64,000 nt of DNA from Pteria penguin. Its lineage: Eukaryota > Mollusca > Bivalvia > Pterioida > Pteriidae. The position numbers and the translations under genes were made by a program. The notes under the pieces were generated by a model. It did not search any database, was not told where the DNA came from, and saw nothing but the letters and a program-made list of their open reading frames with translations. Positions within the stretch are counted from its first letter, which is position 1, and every line of letters begins with the position of its first letter. Below are positions 61,455-64,000 of this stretch, piece after piece. The stretch spans positions 65,898,306 to 65,962,305 of the forward strand of contig CM068583.1 in assembly GCA_035048485.1 (NCBI GenBank), read 5' to 3'.

Positions 61455-63966
61455 GTAAAAACATCGGAGTAGCTAGATCGGTAGAATGATGTGCTCGTTA
61501 CCGGACAGTCCCGGGTTTGTGCCGGGGTAGCTAGATCGCTAGAATGCTTTACTCGTTACCGGACAGTCCCGGGTTTGTTCCGAGGTAGCTAGATCGTTAG
61601 AATGATTTTCTAGTTACCGGACAGTACCGGGTTTGTTCTGGGGTAGCTAGGTCGTTAGAATGAAGTTACCGGACAGTACCGGGTTTGTTCCGGGGTAGCT
61701 AGATCGTTAGAATGATTTACTCGTTACCGGACAGTCCCGGGTTTGTTCCGAGGTAGCTAGATCGTTAGAATGATTTTCTAGTTACCGGACAGTCCCGGGC
61801 TTGAGCCGGGGTATATAGATCGCTATAGTGTTTTGCTCGTTACCGGACAGTCCCGAGTTTGTGCCGGGGTAGCTAGATCGCTAGAATGCTTTACTCGAGT
61901 CGTAACCGGACAGCCCCGGGTTTGAGCCGGCGTAGTTAGATCGTTGAAATGATTTACTCGTTACCGGACAGTCCGGGTTTGAGTCGGCGTAGCTAGATCG
62001 CTAGGATGATTTGCTCGTTACCGGACAGTCTGGGGTTGGGCTCGGGGTAGCTAGATCGTTAGAATGGTGTGCTCGTACCCGGACAGTCAGGGGTTTGAGC
62101 CGGCGTGGCTAGATTGTTAGAATGATTAGCTCGTTACCGGACAGTCCCGAGTTTCAGCCAGCATGGCTAGATCGATAGAGTGACTGACTCGTTACCGGAC
62201 ATTAACGAGTTTCAGCCCGCATGGCTAGAATGATATGCTCGTTACCGGACATTCTCGGGTTTGTGCCGGGGTAGGTAGATCGCTAGAATGATTTACTCGA
62301 ATCGTTACCGGGCAGTTCCGGGTGTGAGCCGAAGTAGCTAGATCGTTAGAATAATGTGCCCGTTACCGGACAGTCCCGAGTTTGAGCCGGGGAAGCTAGA
62401 TGGCTAGAATGATGTATTCGTTACCAGACAGTCCCGAGTTTCAACTGGGGTAGCTAGATAGTTAGAATGATTTGCTCGTTACCGGACAGTCCCGGGTTTG
62501 AGCCAAAGTAGCTTGGTCATTAGAATGACTTATTCGTTACCGGACAGTCCCGAGTTTGAGCCGGCGTGGCTAGATCGTTAGAATGATTTGCTCGTTACCG
62601 GATAATCCCGGGTTTGCGTCGGCGTGTCTAGATCGCTGGAATGATTTGCTCGTTACCGGACAGTCCCGAGTTCGTGCAAGGGTGAATAGGTCGTTAGAAT
62701 GATTTGCTGGAGTCGTTACCGGACAGTCCCGGGATTGTGTGGGCGTAGCTTGATCGCTAGAGTGATTTTCTCGTTACCGGACAGTCCCGGGTTTGAGCCG
62801 GAGTAGGTAGGTCGTTAGAATAGTGTACTCGTTACCGGACAATCCGGGTTTTAGCCGGCGTGGCTAGATCGTTAGAATGATTTGCTCGTTACCGGACAGT
62901 CCGTGGTTAGGGTCGGGGTAGCTAGATCGTTAGAATGATATGCTCGTCACCAGACATTCCCGGGTTTGTGACGGGGTAGCTAGATAGTTAGAATTATTTA
63001 CTCGAGTCGCTACCGGAGAGTACCGGGTCTGTGTGGGCGTAGCTAGATCGCTAGAGTGATTTAATCGTTACCTGGCAGTCCTGGATTTGTGCCGGGGTAG
63101 CTAGATCGCTAGAATGATTTATTCGAGTCGTTACTGGACAGTCCCGGGTTTGAGCCGGAGTAGATATATCGTAAGAATGATGTGCTCGCTATCGGACAGT
63201 CCCGGGTTTAAGCCGGGGTAGCTAAATCGCTAGAATGATTTTCTCGTTACCGGACAGTCCTGGGTTTGTTCCGGGGAAGCTAGATCGTTAGAATGATTTT
63301 CTCGTTACCGGACAGTACCGGATTTGAGCCGGGGTAGCTAGATCGTTAAAATGATTTTCTCGTTACCGGACAGTCCCGGGTTTGTTCCGGGGTAGCTAGA
63401 TCGTTAGAATAATTTTGTCGTTACCGGACAGTACCGGGTTTGTTCCGGGGTAGCTAGGTCGTTAGAATGATTTTCTCGTTACCGGGCAGTCCCGGGTTTG
63501 TTCTGGGGTAGCTAGGTCGTTAGAATGATTTTCTCGTTACCGGACAGTCCCGGGTTTGTTCCGGGGTAGCTAGGTCGTTAGAATGATTTTCTCGTTACCG
63601 GACAGTCCCGGGTTTGTTCCGGGGTAGTTAGATCGTTAGAATGATTTTCTCGTTACCGGACAGTACCGGGTTTGTTCCGGGGTAGCTAGGTCGTTAGAAT
63701 GATTTTTCTCGTTACCGGATATTCCCGGGTTTGTTCCGGGGTAGCTAGATCGTTAGAATGATTTTCTCGTTACCGGACAGTCCCGGGTTTGTTCCGAGGT
63801 AGCTAGATCGTTAGAATGATTTTCTAGTTACCGGACAGTCCCGGGCTTGAGCCGGGGTATATAGATCGCTATAGTATTCTTGCTCGTTACCGGACAGTAC
63901 CGGGTTTGTGCCGGGGTAGCTAGGTCGTTAGAATGATTTACTCATCACCGGACAGTACCGGGTTCC
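61455..63966. repeat. ~58-bp tandem array with tRNA T-arm-like motif, about 43 copies
   Basis: Unit GTAGCTAGATCGTTAGAATG, then ATTTTCTCGTTACCGGACAG, then TCCCGGGTTTGTTCCGGG. In many units the last part is CCCGGGTTTGAGCCGGG, a 5-bp stem with a 7-base GTTTGAG loop like a tRNA T-arm and box B. GTAGCTAGATCGCTAG resembles box A. The right half (63230-63840) is more uniform than the left (61900-63200). It ends about 35 bp before the window edge. Confidence 0.9.
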
Positions 63967-64000
63967 ATTTCCATCAGTTACTCGTCAATATATTCACTTT

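Noticed and set aside
61455..63966. Cluster of functional tRNA genes
   Set aside because: Monomers are ~58 bp, too short for a tRNA, and lack an anticodon arm; only T-arm and box A resemblance is seen.

Overview
This window is nuclear DNA from an invertebrate animal, most likely a bivalve mollusc. The evidence is AT-rich sequence, genes split into short exons with GT/AG introns, tRNA-derived SINEs with a conserved central domain and an ATCA-type tail, many decayed Penelope-like retroelements, a Tc1 element, and a repeat ending in a GGCTCAGGTGAGCTAA-type hairpin that I know from bivalve genomes. Species cannot be fixed from the sequence. Nothing prokaryotic, organellar or CRISPR-like is visible.

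Layout. 1-31 kb is gene-poor. It holds a 100-bp higher-order satellite (about 1.07-2.74 kb), a 29-bp array carrying about 23 CACGTG E-boxes (7.9-8.65 kb), further minisatellites with 35, 75, ~26, 44, 36 and 47 bp periods, a rearranged 28.1-29.7 kb repeat with arms in both orientations, and scattered fragments of two Penelope-like families and of SINEs. I recognise no protein gene there.

31.7-37.2 kb (+) holds a well-supported eight-exon gene that joins into one 1014-residue frame. The protein is Ser/Pro-rich and probably disordered, with one folded C-terminal module resembling the TRADD-like N-terminal domain. Intron 3 contains an (ATT)n tract with a SINE inserted in it just before the acceptor.

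38.9-49 kb is a retroelement graveyard: Penelope-like copies, a (CA)n tract, a broken Tc1/mariner DD34E transposase, and an L1/Tx1-like LINE whose reading frame is interrupted by two same-strand Penelope-like insertions and abutted by a third in the opposite orientation.

50.2-59.7 kb (-) holds the last five coding exons of a Rab/Ras-superfamily GTPase with motifs G3, G4 and G5, a long basic tail and a C-terminal CVIS prenylation box. The P-loop exon is not seen and probably lies beyond the right edge. Its introns hold a 34-bp array, a 35-bp array, (AT)n, two copies of a short inverted-repeat element with matching 5-bp flanking repeats, and a nested interspersed element. A ~31-bp array looks like repeated duplication of the gene's own exon/intron junction; most copies have lost the GT of the donor, but the nearest keeps it in a position that would add ten in-frame residues.

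61.4-64 kb is a ~58-bp tandem array whose monomer contains a tRNA T-arm-like hairpin. Tandem arrays together cover roughly a quarter of the window. The two genes show no sign of working together. All homology calls come from reading the sequence and from memory of protein and repeat families; no search was run.
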